Source of the DNA: an uncultured Ignavibacteria bacterium
Lineage (GTDB): Bacteria; Bacteroidota; Ignavibacteria; Tepidaquicellales; Tepidaquicellaceae
Assembly: GCA_937872315.1 (NCBI GenBank)
Contig: CALMST010000245.1
Location: 1 to 52,277, forward strand
DNA: 52,277 nucleotides
Reading direction: 5' to 3'
Shown: positions 36,005 through 44,908 of the stretch, one piece after another
Position numbering within the stretch: position 1 is the stretch's first letter
Layout: every line of letters starts with the position of its first letter
Made by a program: the position numbers and the translations under genes
Notes under the pieces: generated by a model
Told to the model about the DNA's origin: nothing
The model's database searches: none
Seen by the model: only the letters and a program-made list of their open reading frames with translations

Positions 36005-38506
36005 TTGTCAGAAAACAATATAGAATACACAGGATTAACAACTGAGCAGATCATTCTTTCCAGAGAGAAATATGGTTCTAATGTCATTGAAGAAAAAAAA
36101 GAGAGCAGACTTTTTGAAATTGCAAAAAGCATGGCAGGAGAGCCAATGGTTATTCTGCTGCTTGCTGCTTCGATCTTGTATTTTATTTCAGGACAGACAG
36201 GTGACGGAATATTTCTCGCAGTTGCAATAGTGCTCGTATCTGCTATATCGCTCTTTCAGGATTCCAGAAGCCGTAATGCTCTGGAGAAACTGAAGATCTA
36301 TACAAAACCTAATTGTAAAGTTATCAGAAACGGGGATACTGAGGAAATTAAGACTGATGAACTTGTTGTCGGTGATTATCTTATCGCTGAAGAAGGAACG
36401 TCTGTTTCCGCTGACGGAATAATCATAAGGTCTAATGATTTTTCCGTAAATGAATCCATACTGACAGGGGAGTCTTTTCCGGTTTTTAAAGACAGAGGAA
36501 AGGATGATAATAAAATTTACAGAGGTACTTCAGTAACAAGCGGATTAGCTATTGCAGAAGTTACAGCAGTCGGAAGTGAGACACAGCTAGGAAAAATAGG
36601 AAAAAGTCTTGAAGAAATTAAAGTTGAAAAGACACCTCTTGAATTACAGATCAGCAATTTTGTAAAGAAAATGGTAATCGCCGGATCGGTGGTATTTATG
36701 ATCGTATGGGCGATAAACTATTTTATGTCATATGATATACTCGATAGTTTGCTAAAGGCTCTTACTTTGGCTATGAGTATTCTTCCTGAAGAGATACCCG
36801 TTGCTTTTTCAGTATTCATGGCTTTAGGAGCCTGGAGACTTATGAAGATGGGTATTGTAGTCAAACAGATGAAAACTGTTGAAACTCTCGGAAGCGCAAC
36901 TGTGATCTGTACGGATAAGACCGGTACCATTACTGAAAACAAAATGGAACTTGCTAAGATATATTTGCTTTCATCGGATAAAATTTCGGATCCAAAAGAA
37001 AAACTATCTGAGAAAGAAACTGAGCTGATAAGGATTTCAATGTTTGCAAGTGAACCGATACCTTTTGATCCAATGGAAATTGCTTTGCATGATGCATATG
37101 TTAATTCTTTTTCACTTGATGAGAGACAAAATTATAAAATGATCCATGAATATCCTCTCTCCGGAAAACCTCCAATGATGACGCATTTTTTTGAAGATGG
37201 AGCAGGTAACAGAATTGTGGCATCAAAGGGTGCTCCTGAAGCTATGCTAAAAGTTTGTGATCTGTCTGAAAAGGAAATTCAGAATATTAAAAATGCAATA
37301 TCCGGTTTGACCAATGGCGGGTACAGGGTTTTAGGAGTAGGTGAATCGGTATTTGACGGAGCTGATTTCCCGGAAACACAGCAGGAATTATCATTCAGAT
37401 TTCTGGGACTAATTGCATTTTTTGATCCTCCAAAAAAGAATATTGGGAAAGTATTTGAAGATTTTAATACTGCGGGCATTGATGTAAAGATAGTTACAGG
37501 CGATAATGCGCAAACCACAAAAGCCATTGCAGAAATGATTAATTTTAAAGGTTATGATAAAAGTATGTCAGGAGATGAACTGATGAAGCTCAATGAATCT
37601 GAACTGGAGGAAAAGGTAACCGGCACACAAATATTTACGAGAATGTTTCCCGAAGCCAAACTCAGAATAATAAACGCGCTGAAATCAGGAAAACAGATCG
37701 TTGCAATGACAGGTGACGGTGTAAATGACGGACCGGCTTTGAAAGCTGCGCATATCGGGATAGCAATGGGCAATAAAGGTACCGAAACTGCTAAACAGGC
37801 TGCTTCACTTATACTGGTGGATGATGATCTTTCCAAAATGGTGGATGCGGTTGCAATGGGAAGAAAAATCTATACAAATCTGAAAAAGGCGATACGCTAT
37901 ATTATTTCAATACATATTCCGATCGTGCTGACAGTTTTTATTCCTCTGGCGTTTGGCTGGCTTTATCCGAATATTTTTTCACCTGTTCACATAATTTTTC
38001 TCGAATTGATAATGGGTCCTACATGTTCAATTATATATGAGAATGAGCCGATTGAAAAAAATACTATGAAAGAAAAACCCAGACCTTTTACAACAACCTT
38101 TTTTGATCAGAAGGAACTTACTATAAGTATTATTCAGGGTTTAATGATAACCGCAGGTACACTGGCAGCTTATCAGTATTCAGTTTATAACGGATACAAT
38201 GAAGATCTTACAAGGACAATGGTATTTAATTCACTGATATCAGCCAATATATTCTTAACGCTAGTGAACAGGTCATTTTTTTACTCATTATTCACAACTA
38301 TAAAGTACAGGAATTACCTAGTTCCTCTGATGATCGCTATTACAATTATCATTACAGCAATGATATTTTATATAAAACCATTTGCCGATTTTTTTGAATT
38401 TGAAACTCCCGGTCTCAGAATGTTATTGCTTAGTACAGGAATCGGATTTATATCAGTGATATGGTTTGAAATTGTAAAATGGATAAAAAGGAAACATAAC
38501 ACTTGA
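36005..38506 (+). CDS. P-type cation-translocating ATPase (P2-like)
   Basis: An 833-residue membrane ATPase of the P2A/Ca-type layout. The A-domain motif LTGESFPVFKD is at about 153-163, the phosphorylation motif ICTDKTGTITENKM has Asp304, PEEIPVAF (about 261-268) is the M4 motif, and MTGDGVNDGPALKAA is at about 568. About eight to ten transmembrane helices frame them. In M6 the usual Asp/Glu ligand region reads LELIMGPTCSI, with Gly671 where D is usual in the family, so the transported ion may differ. The start is TTG at 36005 (SENNIEYTGLTTEQ follows). The repeat directly upstream may affect expression. Confidence 0.9.
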   Translation: MSENNIEYTGLTTEQIILSREKYGSNVIEEKKESRLFEIAKSMAGEPMVILLLAASILYFISGQTGDGIFLAVAIVLVSAISLFQDSRSRNALEKLKIYTKPNCKVIRNGDTEEIKTDELVVGDYLIAEEGTSVSADGIIIRSNDFSVNESILTGESFPVFKDRGKDDNKIYRGTSVTSGLAIAEVTAVGSETQLGKIGKSLEEIKVEKTPLELQISNFVKKMVIAGSVVFMIVWAINYFMSYDILDSLLKALTLAMSILPEEIPVAFSVFMALGAWRLMKMGIVVKQMKTVETLGSATVICTDKTGTITENKMELAKIYLLSSDKISDPKEKLSEKETELIRISMFASEPIPFDPMEIALHDAYVNSFSLDERQNYKMIHEYPLSGKPPMMTHFFEDGAGNRIVASKGAPEAMLKVCDLSEKEIQNIKNAISGLTNGGYRVLGVGESVFDGADFPETQQELSFRFLGLIAFFDPPKKNIGKVFEDFNTAGIDVKIVTGDNAQTTKAIAEMINFKGYDKSMSGDELMKLNESELEEKVTGTQIFTRMFPEAKLRIINALKSGKQIVAMTGDGVNDGPALKAAHIGIAMGNKGTETAKQAASLILVDDDLSKMVDAVAMGRKIYTNLKKAIRYIISIHIPIVLTVFIPLAFGWLYPNIFSPVHIIFLELIMGPTCSIIYENEPIEKNTMKEKPRPFTTTFFDQKELTISIIQGLMITAGTLAAYQYSVYNGYNEDLTRTMVFNSLISANIFLTLVNRSFFYSLFTTIKYRNYLVPLMIAITIIITAMIFYIKPFADFFEFETPGLRMLLLSTGIGFISVIWFEIVKWIKRKHNT

Positions 38507-38724
38507 TTTTTATTACCGGATCATAATTATTTTGTATTGCTGATTGTAAAGGCAATGCTCCATTTCTCCACATTGAATAAATTTTTCCTCCCGCTTAAAA
38601 ATATTTTCATTTAATGACATAGGTCAGAGATATATTATGATTCATATTGTATCTTTGTATAGGATTTATAAATAAAAATATCCTGATAAAATTAATAAAA
38701 AAGTTTTTAAACATTAATGCGATC

Positions 38725-38931
38725 ATGAAAACGAACATTGGTAAAATTGATAAAGTGATCAGAATATTCTTCGCCATTATAATTTCAGGTCTTTATCTTG
38801 AAGGACAGATCTCGGGATTCGGAGCAGTTCTGTTGGTACTCATTGCGGTCTTATTCTTTATAACCGGTTTTTTCAGCTTCTGTCCATTGTATTATCTTCT
38901 CGGAATATCAACTGAGAAAAAAAGGATATGA
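38725..38931 (+). CDS. DUF2892 inner-membrane protein
   Basis: A 68-residue protein of the DUF2892/YgaP-transmembrane family. The N-terminal MKTNIGKIDKVIRIFFAIII motif and the C-terminal TGFFSFCPLYYLLGIST motif (with the conserved Cys-Pro) frame two hydrophobic helices. The frame extends upstream to a TTG at 38647, but the ATG at 38725 matches the family start. In other proteins this domain accompanies rhodanese domains, so a sulfur-handling role is possible; no rhodanese is next to it here. Confidence 0.85.
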   Translation: MKTNIGKIDKVIRIFFAIIISGLYLEGQISGFGAVLLVLIAVLFFITGFFSFCPLYYLLGISTEKKRI

Positions 38932-38944
38932 TTTATAAAGGTTT

Positions 38945-39070
38945 ATGCATACCGCTGAAGTATCAAATAATCATAAATTCGAACCTGATTCCGTGACAAT
39001 GATGAATCAGAGTGTTGTTCAGAAATTTATTGATCCTGATAGAATGATGAGTAATTTTAAAGTTGAATAA
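38945..39070 (+). CDS. Possible small protein, 41 residues
   Basis: An open frame of 41 codons from ATG at 38945 to TAA at 39068-39070, between the DUF2892 and PLP-enzyme genes. The translation begins MHTAEVSNNHKF and contains DSVTMMNQSVVQKFIDP. No family recognised and no Shine-Dalgarno is visible. It could be a short leader, a remnant of a larger gene or an unused frame. Confidence 0.3.
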   Translation: MHTAEVSNNHKFEPDSVTMMNQSVVQKFIDPDRMMSNFKVE

Positions 39071-39093
39071 AAAATTAAATCGATAAAATTATC

Positions 39094-40404
39094 ATGAAAA
39101 GAAAAATGAAACCGGAAAGTCTGATGATGTCATATGGCTACAAACCCGAATTGTCAGAAGGGGCAGTTAAATGCCCGATATTTATGACCTCAACTTTTGC
39201 ATTTAAAACTGCTGAAGAGGGGAAAGCGTTTTTTGAAGTGGCTTATGGATTACGCGAACAAAATGAAGGTGAAAAACCAGGTCTTATATACAGCCGAATA
39301 AATAATCCCGATCTGGAAGTACTGGAAAACAGACTTACTCTGTGGGATGAAGCAGAAGAAGGAGCTGTCTTTGAAAGCGGTATGTCTGCTATTACCACCG
39401 TGCTGCTTGAATTCTTAAAACCAGGTGATCTGCTGCTGATGAGTCATCCTTTATACGGCGGAAGTGATCATTTTATAAAAAAAATTCTTCCCAAATATAA
39501 TATTAACATTGTTCCTTTCAAAGCCGGTCAAAGCAAGGATGAAATTATTAAGAATGTTGAGAAAACAGGTATGGCGGATAAGCTGGCATTAATTTTCATT
39601 GAAACACCTGCAAATCCTACTAACGATCTGCTGGATATAAGATGCTGTAAGGAGATCGCAGAACATTTCTCCACACCGGATAAAGAAATTTATCTTGCAG
39701 TGGATAATACATACATGGGACCGGTCTGGCAGCATCCGATTAGACACGGAGCTGATCTCGTGATTTATTCCGCCACCAAATACATTGGCGGACACAGTGA
39801 TGTCATAGCAGGTGCTTGCCTGGGTTCACACAGGCTGATTAAAAGAGTTAAGGAACTGAGGACCTTCCTAGGAAATATGGCAAGTCCGAATACGGGCTGG
39901 CTTCTTATGCGAAGTCTTGAGACACTTAAACTAAGAATGGATACTCAGGCATTTAATGCCGATAAAGTTGCAGAATTTCTTGCAGATCATCCGGCTGTGG
40001 AAAAGATTTATTTCCCGGGAACTCTTTCTGAAAAAGACGGAGAGCAATTTAAAATCAGGCAGCGACAGTGTCTTACCAACGGTGGTATGATATCATTTGA
40101 TCTTAAAGGAGGAGAAAAAGAAGCATTTATATTTCTGAATTCTCTGAATCATATAAAACTGGCTGTAAGCCTGGGAGGAACGGAAAGTCTTGCAGAGCAT
40201 CCCGCAACTATGACTCACTCGGATATGGACCCTGCTGACAGAATTGAATTATCTGTTACAGAAAAAATGGTAAGGCTGTCAATAGGTGTTGAGAATTATG
40301 AGGATATTATATCTGACATAGAACAGGCATTAAATAAAATTCCGGTAATGAAAAAACCGATAAAATTAAATTCAGAACTTAAAGCATCTTTGAATTTAGT
40401 CTGA
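39094..40404 (+). CDS. Cys/Met-metabolism PLP-dependent enzyme (cystathionine gamma-synthase/lyase or methionine gamma-lyase)
   Basis: A 436-residue fold-type I PLP enzyme. IYSRINNPDLEVLE (Tyr-Arg substrate-side motif), GMSAITTVLLEFLKPGDLLL, ETPANPTNDL and the PLP lysine Lys229 in VIYSATKYIGGHSD are all present. This block places it in the transsulfuration family, but synthase, beta/gamma-lyase and methionine gamma-lyase cannot be separated by eye. ATG at 39094. The OsmC gene 14 to 65 bases downstream, depending on its start, suggests a thiol or peroxide context. Confidence 0.9.
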   Translation: MKRKMKPESLMMSYGYKPELSEGAVKCPIFMTSTFAFKTAEEGKAFFEVAYGLREQNEGEKPGLIYSRINNPDLEVLENRLTLWDEAEEGAVFESGMSAITTVLLEFLKPGDLLLMSHPLYGGSDHFIKKILPKYNINIVPFKAGQSKDEIIKNVEKTGMADKLALIFIETPANPTNDLLDIRCCKEIAEHFSTPDKEIYLAVDNTYMGPVWQHPIRHGADLVIYSATKYIGGHSDVIAGACLGSHRLIKRVKELRTFLGNMASPNTGWLLMRSLETLKLRMDTQAFNADKVAEFLADHPAVEKIYFPGTLSEKDGEQFKIRQRQCLTNGGMISFDLKGGEKEAFIFLNSLNHIKLAVSLGGTESLAEHPATMTHSDMDPADRIELSVTEKMVRLSIGVENYEDIISDIEQALNKIPVMKKPIKLNSELKASLNLV

Positions 40405-40469
40405 TATGTATATCAATAATGCTTTTGAAAAATAACAGATCTGAAATTTCAAAAAATAAAATTAAAAAA

Positions 40470-40964
40470 ATGGAACCGCATTATTATTTTGTAGACGTAA
40501 ACTGGGATCAGGACAGAAAGGGTACATTATGCTCTCCTGAGTTAACATTTTCCAGCAATAATTTTAACGGATGTATAGATGTCGCAACTCCACCGCAATT
40601 TCCGAAAGGAATACCCGGTATATGGTCTCCCGAACATTTATTCACTGCTTCTGTATGCAGTTGTCTTATGACTACGTTTCTTGCAATTGCAGAAAATTCG
40701 AAACTTGAGTTCAAAAGTTTTAAATGTAAATCAAAAGGCAAGCTTGAAAATGTTGACGGAAAATTTGAAATGTCTGAGATTATACTTGAACCGATTGTAA
40801 CCATATTACATGAAAAAGACCGTGAAAGAGCTGAAAGAATAGTTCTTAAATCTGAAGCTGCATGTCTTATCACTAATTCAATAAAATCGAAGATCACTAT
40901 GAATGTTGAAATATTAGTTCATGAAATCCCGGTGGATGAAATCGAAGTTGATAGCTTAAAATAA
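40470..40964 (+). CDS. OsmC-family protein
   Basis: A 164-residue OsmC/Ohr-like protein if started at ATG 40470 (MEPHYYFVDVNWDQDRKGTL); an ATG at 40419 adds 17 basic residues with no family support. The fold is shown by GIWSPEHLFTASVCSCLMTTFLAIAENSKL, with one of the two conserved Cys sites in the ASVCSC segment, and CLITNSIKSKITMNVEI, with the second Cys. Such proteins reduce organic hydroperoxides or fatty-acid peroxides using thiols. It follows the PLP enzyme and may be co-transcribed. Confidence 0.85.
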   Translation: MEPHYYFVDVNWDQDRKGTLCSPELTFSSNNFNGCIDVATPPQFPKGIPGIWSPEHLFTASVCSCLMTTFLAIAENSKLEFKSFKCKSKGKLENVDGKFEMSEIILEPIVTILHEKDRERAERIVLKSEAACLITNSIKSKITMNVEILVHEIPVDEIEVDSLK

Positions 40965-41122
40965 TAGTTGATAGATCTTAATTGAATACTAAAAGTCAAA
41001 AGTAAATAGTTATTATTAAAAATATCACCGCCGTCCAAAACGATTTAAAGAAATAAAAATTATTTACTAATTGATTCCAAAATCGATCCGAATTTTATAA
41101 TCAATTAACAGACACCACCCGA

Positions 41123-41149
41123 ACCCTGCCCTTCGCAAGGAGATGGCTG
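41123..41149. repeat. GC-rich hairpin-like element in AT-rich spacer
   Basis: The segment ccctgcccttcgcaaggagatggctgg stands out as GC-rich in an AT-rich spacer and can fold imperfectly (CCTT-CGC-AAGG core with partial extension). It resembles the small dispersed intergenic elements seen in Bacteroidota-type genomes, but only one copy is visible here, so this is tentative. Confidence 0.35.
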
Positions 41150-41279
41150 GAGAAGGTTATTATTTTGAATTTCAGACATTATATCCTGAAATCAAATTTA
41201 ATAAACTTAACTAACAAAATTTGAATGAAAACGATTTAGACAGGTCTGTAAAAATATAATGTCACAATTTTAAAATTTC

Positions 41280-41340
41280 TCAATACACAATACACAATAC
41301 TCAATACTCAATACTCAATACTCAAACAAAATACTCAATT
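41280..41340. repeat. Heptanucleotide tandem repeat, locus C
   Basis: Six clean 7-base units of the form NcaatAc (tcaatac, acaatac, acaatac, then three tcaatac) to 41321, followed by a degenerate continuation to 41340. It abuts the stop codon (41341-41343) of a minus-strand exported-protein gene, like locus A. Confidence 0.9.
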
Positions 41341-42159
41341 CTATTTTAAAACATTCCCGATATAAAATGAAACACCTGCATATATCTGCAGATAAGAAAT
41401 GTTCCTTCCGCCGGCATCATCATTTAAAACTATCTGAGTAGAAGTAGCATCGGATTGATAATCACCTTTACCTATCAGATTTGCGAAGTTGTATTTCATA
41501 CCGCAAATTACACCTATATAATCATTACAGTTAAAATCGACACCGCCTCCCAGCTGAAGACCAAAACGCGTTTCAGATTTCAGATTATTTTTTGGGAAAT
41601 TGCTGCTTGGATTACTGCCGAAATTTCCTCCGAAAAAATTAGCCGTAAAATCAAGTCCTACAAAAGGATTAACAGATGTCTTTGGATTGAAATCATACTG
41701 ACCGCCTAAAGACAGGACTATTATACTTACATCTGGAAGGAACTGAACAGTTTGAGTTTCAGTAGCTCCGCCACCGTCTTTTTCGACCGGAACTGCCGTA
41801 TTCAGATCACCCCAGTTTTTAAAACCATTATATCCTAGATTGAAAACCAGCTTTATAGTTGCCTCTTTGTTCATTGTAAGTTTTCCGGTGAGATCAAGAT
41901 TATAACCCGTTCTCATCAAATACGGCCAGTCAGCTGATGCAGTATCATTTATTCCTATTGAATTTCTGAAATTTCCAACCGGCTGTGAATAACCACCTGT
42001 TACATTCAGGATGAATTTTGCCTGTGAATAGGAATGTTCAGCATGACCAAAAAAAATCAGCATAAAAAAAAGAATTAAAAAAAATCTGCCATAGTTTTTT
42101 CCGGAGGCTAATCCTGAATTTATATGAAAACATGTTTTATTTATTAAAAAATTATTCAA
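41341..42159 (-). CDS. Outer-membrane beta-barrel protein (porin-like, OmpA/OmpW-type fold inferred)
   Basis: A 272-residue protein. After an internal signal peptide (FFLILFFMLIFFGHAEHSYSQ, cleavage near residue 46), the sequence is typical of small barrel proteins: FILNVTGGYSQPVGNFR, VFNLGYNGFKNWGDLN, VLSLGGQYDFNPKTSVNPFVGLDF and terminal GVSFYIGNVLK. Specific family not recognised. The start is TTG at 42159. It is the last of three surface-protein genes on the minus strand, 15 bases after the DUF3943-like gene. Confidence 0.7.
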   Translation of the reverse strand: MNNFLINKTCFHINSGLASGKNYGRFFLILFFMLIFFGHAEHSYSQAKFILNVTGGYSQPVGNFRNSIGINDTASADWPYLMRTGYNLDLTGKLTMNKEATIKLVFNLGYNGFKNWGDLNTAVPVEKDGGGATETQTVQFLPDVSIIVLSLGGQYDFNPKTSVNPFVGLDFTANFFGGNFGSNPSSNFPKNNLKSETRFGLQLGGGVDFNCNDYIGVICGMKYNFANLIGKGDYQSDATSTQIVLNDDAGGRNISYLQIYAGVSFYIGNVLK

Positions 42160-42174
42160 ATTGTTTTAACTATT

Positions 42175-43722
42175 TTAATTGTTAAATAATCTAAAGTTTC
42201 CAAAACTGTATCCAAGATATAATTTCACCTCGTTATTTCTTACAAATACATCCGGATAATCTTTATAATATCCTTCTCTGTGATAAAAAAGATATTCAGT
42301 GCCAATGTTTAGAAAGTCAAGAAGATGGACTTCAAGCCTTGGTCTTAACAATCCGACATATTCATTACTAGCTGAGCCGATGACTGTATGAAGCCAGTAC
42401 AGATTATAATTAACGCCCATAAAACCCCAGTCAAAATTTACATAACTTTCAAACTTCATATTAAGTCCGCTGCTGAAATTATATTCCTTTTCTCCAAAAG
42501 CTGAATACAGGGAGTTGGCGGCTCCTAGAGGCATTACATTAAGATGAAGTGTCGTTACTATATTTGAGTTTTTTATTATTGAAGGAAATTTTGTTATAAC
42601 GCCTGCTCCGAAACTTATACCACCTACCTTGTAAACCTGATTATCAAAAAAATCATAATGCTGGAAAATACCCGCAAAAATTTTCTGATCTTTGTTTGCA
42701 TCATTATTTAAATTTGTTCCTGCCAAAGTACCGTATGCAGTTACAGCTCCGATCTGTGAATTATTTGTATCTCCTAAATTAAGCTGAGCCTGAATCCTGA
42801 AAAAATCAAACGGTTTAACTTTTCTTTCTTTAAAAGGATTTCCGTAAACCATTCTGAAATTTATTGCGGCAGTTAATGTTCCGGTGAAAAATTCTGTACC
42901 GTCAAGTATTCTGTTGGTTCCTGCTGATAACTCAAGATATACAGGCTCTATTTCAAAAGCTTCTTTGGAAGTCACTCTTGAGATTTTACCGGTAAGTATT
43001 CTGTTAAATGCCCGCATTGGATTCAGCAGTCCGGCAAAGAATTCCCTTGATACTCTTGCGAAACCTGTTTTGCTTTCATCAATAATAAGTGAACTTGATC
43101 TGTATAATATCTCCCCGAGCATATATCCGCTTACAGTTGTATTTATAAGGTCATTCGTGGCAGGTGGTTCATTTTCCATGAAGAGTTCCCACATCAGACT
43201 ACCTCCGAATGAGAATGGGGCAGATTCCCAGAATGAATATCCGTTTGATCTGGCAGTATTAAAATACAAATTACCGTGATATGGATGCGCAAAGAAGTTT
43301 GTAATAAAATGATCATGATCCCACACAGCGCCGATCTCAAGGTTTGTTGCCACTGTTTTAAAACTTATCTTAGCAAACTCGGATCCTGAGACATAAGCAT
43401 TAAACGAACCTATACCCGCATTTAATCCGATAACTTCAGTGACAGGGATCCAGATTGGATATTTTTTATTAAGGTCATTATCCGGATTGATCTTAATTTT
43501 TTTTAAATTTTTTAAAGGGTCCTGAATATTATATGAATCTTCAAATGAATACGGCAGCACTTTTTTACTAAAGATCCCTGAATTTAATTTTAAGGATGAA
43601 TATTCACCGGATTCTTTGTGGTTTAATTTTAAAACAATTTTTTCAATATGATCATTATCCTGAGCATATCCTCTGCAGGAGATCAAAATAATTATAAAAA
43701 GTATTTTTAAAAATTTTCCCAT
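42175..43722 (-). CDS. DUF3943-like outer-membrane protein
   Basis: A 515-residue exported protein. A signal peptide (MGKFLKILFIIILISCRGYAQ) is present, and the region with DHFITNFFAHPYHGNLYFNTARSNG, then WELFMENEPPATNDLINTTVSGYMLGEILYR, matches the DUF3943 pattern as I know it. Later beta-rich sequence suggests a barrel domain. Function unknown. It lies 19 bases downstream of the repeat protein and upstream of another barrel gene. Confidence 0.7.
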   Translation of the reverse strand: MGKFLKILFIIILISCRGYAQDNDHIEKIVLKLNHKESGEYSSLKLNSGIFSKKVLPYSFEDSYNIQDPLKNLKKIKINPDNDLNKKYPIWIPVTEVIGLNAGIGSFNAYVSGSEFAKISFKTVATNLEIGAVWDHDHFITNFFAHPYHGNLYFNTARSNGYSFWESAPFSFGGSLMWELFMENEPPATNDLINTTVSGYMLGEILYRSSSLIIDESKTGFARVSREFFAGLLNPMRAFNRILTGKISRVTSKEAFEIEPVYLELSAGTNRILDGTEFFTGTLTAAINFRMVYGNPFKERKVKPFDFFRIQAQLNLGDTNNSQIGAVTAYGTLAGTNLNNDANKDQKIFAGIFQHYDFFDNQVYKVGGISFGAGVITKFPSIIKNSNIVTTLHLNVMPLGAANSLYSAFGEKEYNFSSGLNMKFESYVNFDWGFMGVNYNLYWLHTVIGSASNEYVGLLRPRLEVHLLDFLNIGTEYLFYHREGYYKDYPDVFVRNNEVKLYLGYSFGNFRLFNN

Positions 43723-43741
43723 TAAGTTGTCACAATAATTT

Positions 43742-44908
43742 TTAATAAAATGAAAATCCGGCTAATCCAAAAACCTGATTCTTATTGAAATCATCACCGC
43801 TTTTAGCTATAACTCTGTAACTGTATCCGACACCGCCTATAAATCTTACTTTATCTGATATTGCATATTGTCCGATGAGTCTTCCCTGAATTGCAAACTG
43901 ATGAATCCAGCTGTCTCCTTCAGACTTATCTTCAAAAATTTCGACATAGCCCGCATTGGGAGTCAAAATAAATTTATTACTTAAGTTGAAATCATAACCG
44001 TAATATGCTGCTATAGAACCTGACCTGGTATTTTTTGTATCGAATATATTATAACTGCCTTCAAGGTAAGAAACAAATTTCGCAGCATTGATCTTTAAAC
44101 CGGTTGTATATGCCGCGAAATTACTTGAGAAATTTATCCAGGAAGCTCCGCCGTTCTTAGTGGCAATATTTACAGCTCCGATTGGCACTCCTTTCTGATA
44201 ATCGGTAATATTCACCAGTCCGAACTGTAAAAAATTATTCACGGAATTTACATTTAGTAAACCAATCTGTAAACCGTTGTTTATTCCTGCAATATTTCCT
44301 GGAGCTAACTGTAAACCATCAACTATATTTGTTACTGCGTTGAATGTAGTTCCGATCTGTAATCCGTTTAAATTTCCTCCGACAATATTTGAATTACCCA
44401 GCTGCGCTCCGGAAAAATTATTCCCGGTCATGTTCACAACAAGTGATAACTGGGAACCTTCAAAATTTCCGGCGGTGTAATTTGCCGCTCCTCCTATCTG
44501 AACTCCCTTGACATTCCGAGTAGTTGTATTATAAATACCTCCGATTTCTAATCCTGTTAAATTACCGCCATTCATATTACCGATAGCTGAAACCATAAAA
44601 CCGCCGTAATCCTGTCCAACACTTGTAAGCCCGGCATTAAGGTTAACTCCGCTCATGTTATTTTCAGCGCGGGTAAAACCTATTCCGGTATTGAATGTTT
44701 TAATGCTGCCAATATCAGTATAAAAAAGTGTCAGATTTACATCGGCTATGTCTTTATCTGTCCTGTTAATACTGAGCGCTTTGTACCAGGCGGAAACATT
44801 GAAGGGATATTTTTTTTCCTGAGCAAAAATATCTGTCGAATTGAACACAATGAAAAAAAAGAAATAAACAAAGATCAAAGATGCGGTAAAATACTTTTTA
44901 AAAGTCAT
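43742..44908 (-). CDS. Surface protein with GLQIG-type repeats (LA_2272-like)
   Basis: A 388-residue exported protein. A signal peptide (about 1-29, hydrophobic LIFVYFFFFIVFNS) precedes repeated 15-22-residue units such as NGLQIGTTFNAV, DGLQLAPGNIAG, NGLQIGLLNVNS and FLQFGLVNIT, plus G[VA]QxG variants, resembling LA_2272-type surface repeat proteins. The C-terminal third looks like a small barrel and ends GLAGFSFY. The repeated strands could stack as a beta-solenoid or thread the outer membrane. Function unknown. First gene of a three-gene surface cluster. Confidence 0.7.
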   Translation of the reverse strand: MTFKKYFTASLIFVYFFFFIVFNSTDIFAQEKKYPFNVSAWYKALSINRTDKDIADVNLTLFYTDIGSIKTFNTGIGFTRAENNMSGVNLNAGLTSVGQDYGGFMVSAIGNMNGGNLTGLEIGGIYNTTTRNVKGVQIGGAANYTAGNFEGSQLSLVVNMTGNNFSGAQLGNSNIVGGNLNGLQIGTTFNAVTNIVDGLQLAPGNIAGINNGLQIGLLNVNSVNNFLQFGLVNITDYQKGVPIGAVNIATKNGGASWINFSSNFAAYTTGLKINAAKFVSYLEGSYNIFDTKNTRSGSIAAYYGYDFNLSNKFILTPNAGYVEIFEDKSEGDSWIHQFAIQGRLIGQYAISDKVRFIGGVGYSYRVIAKSGDDFNKNQVFGLAGFSFY

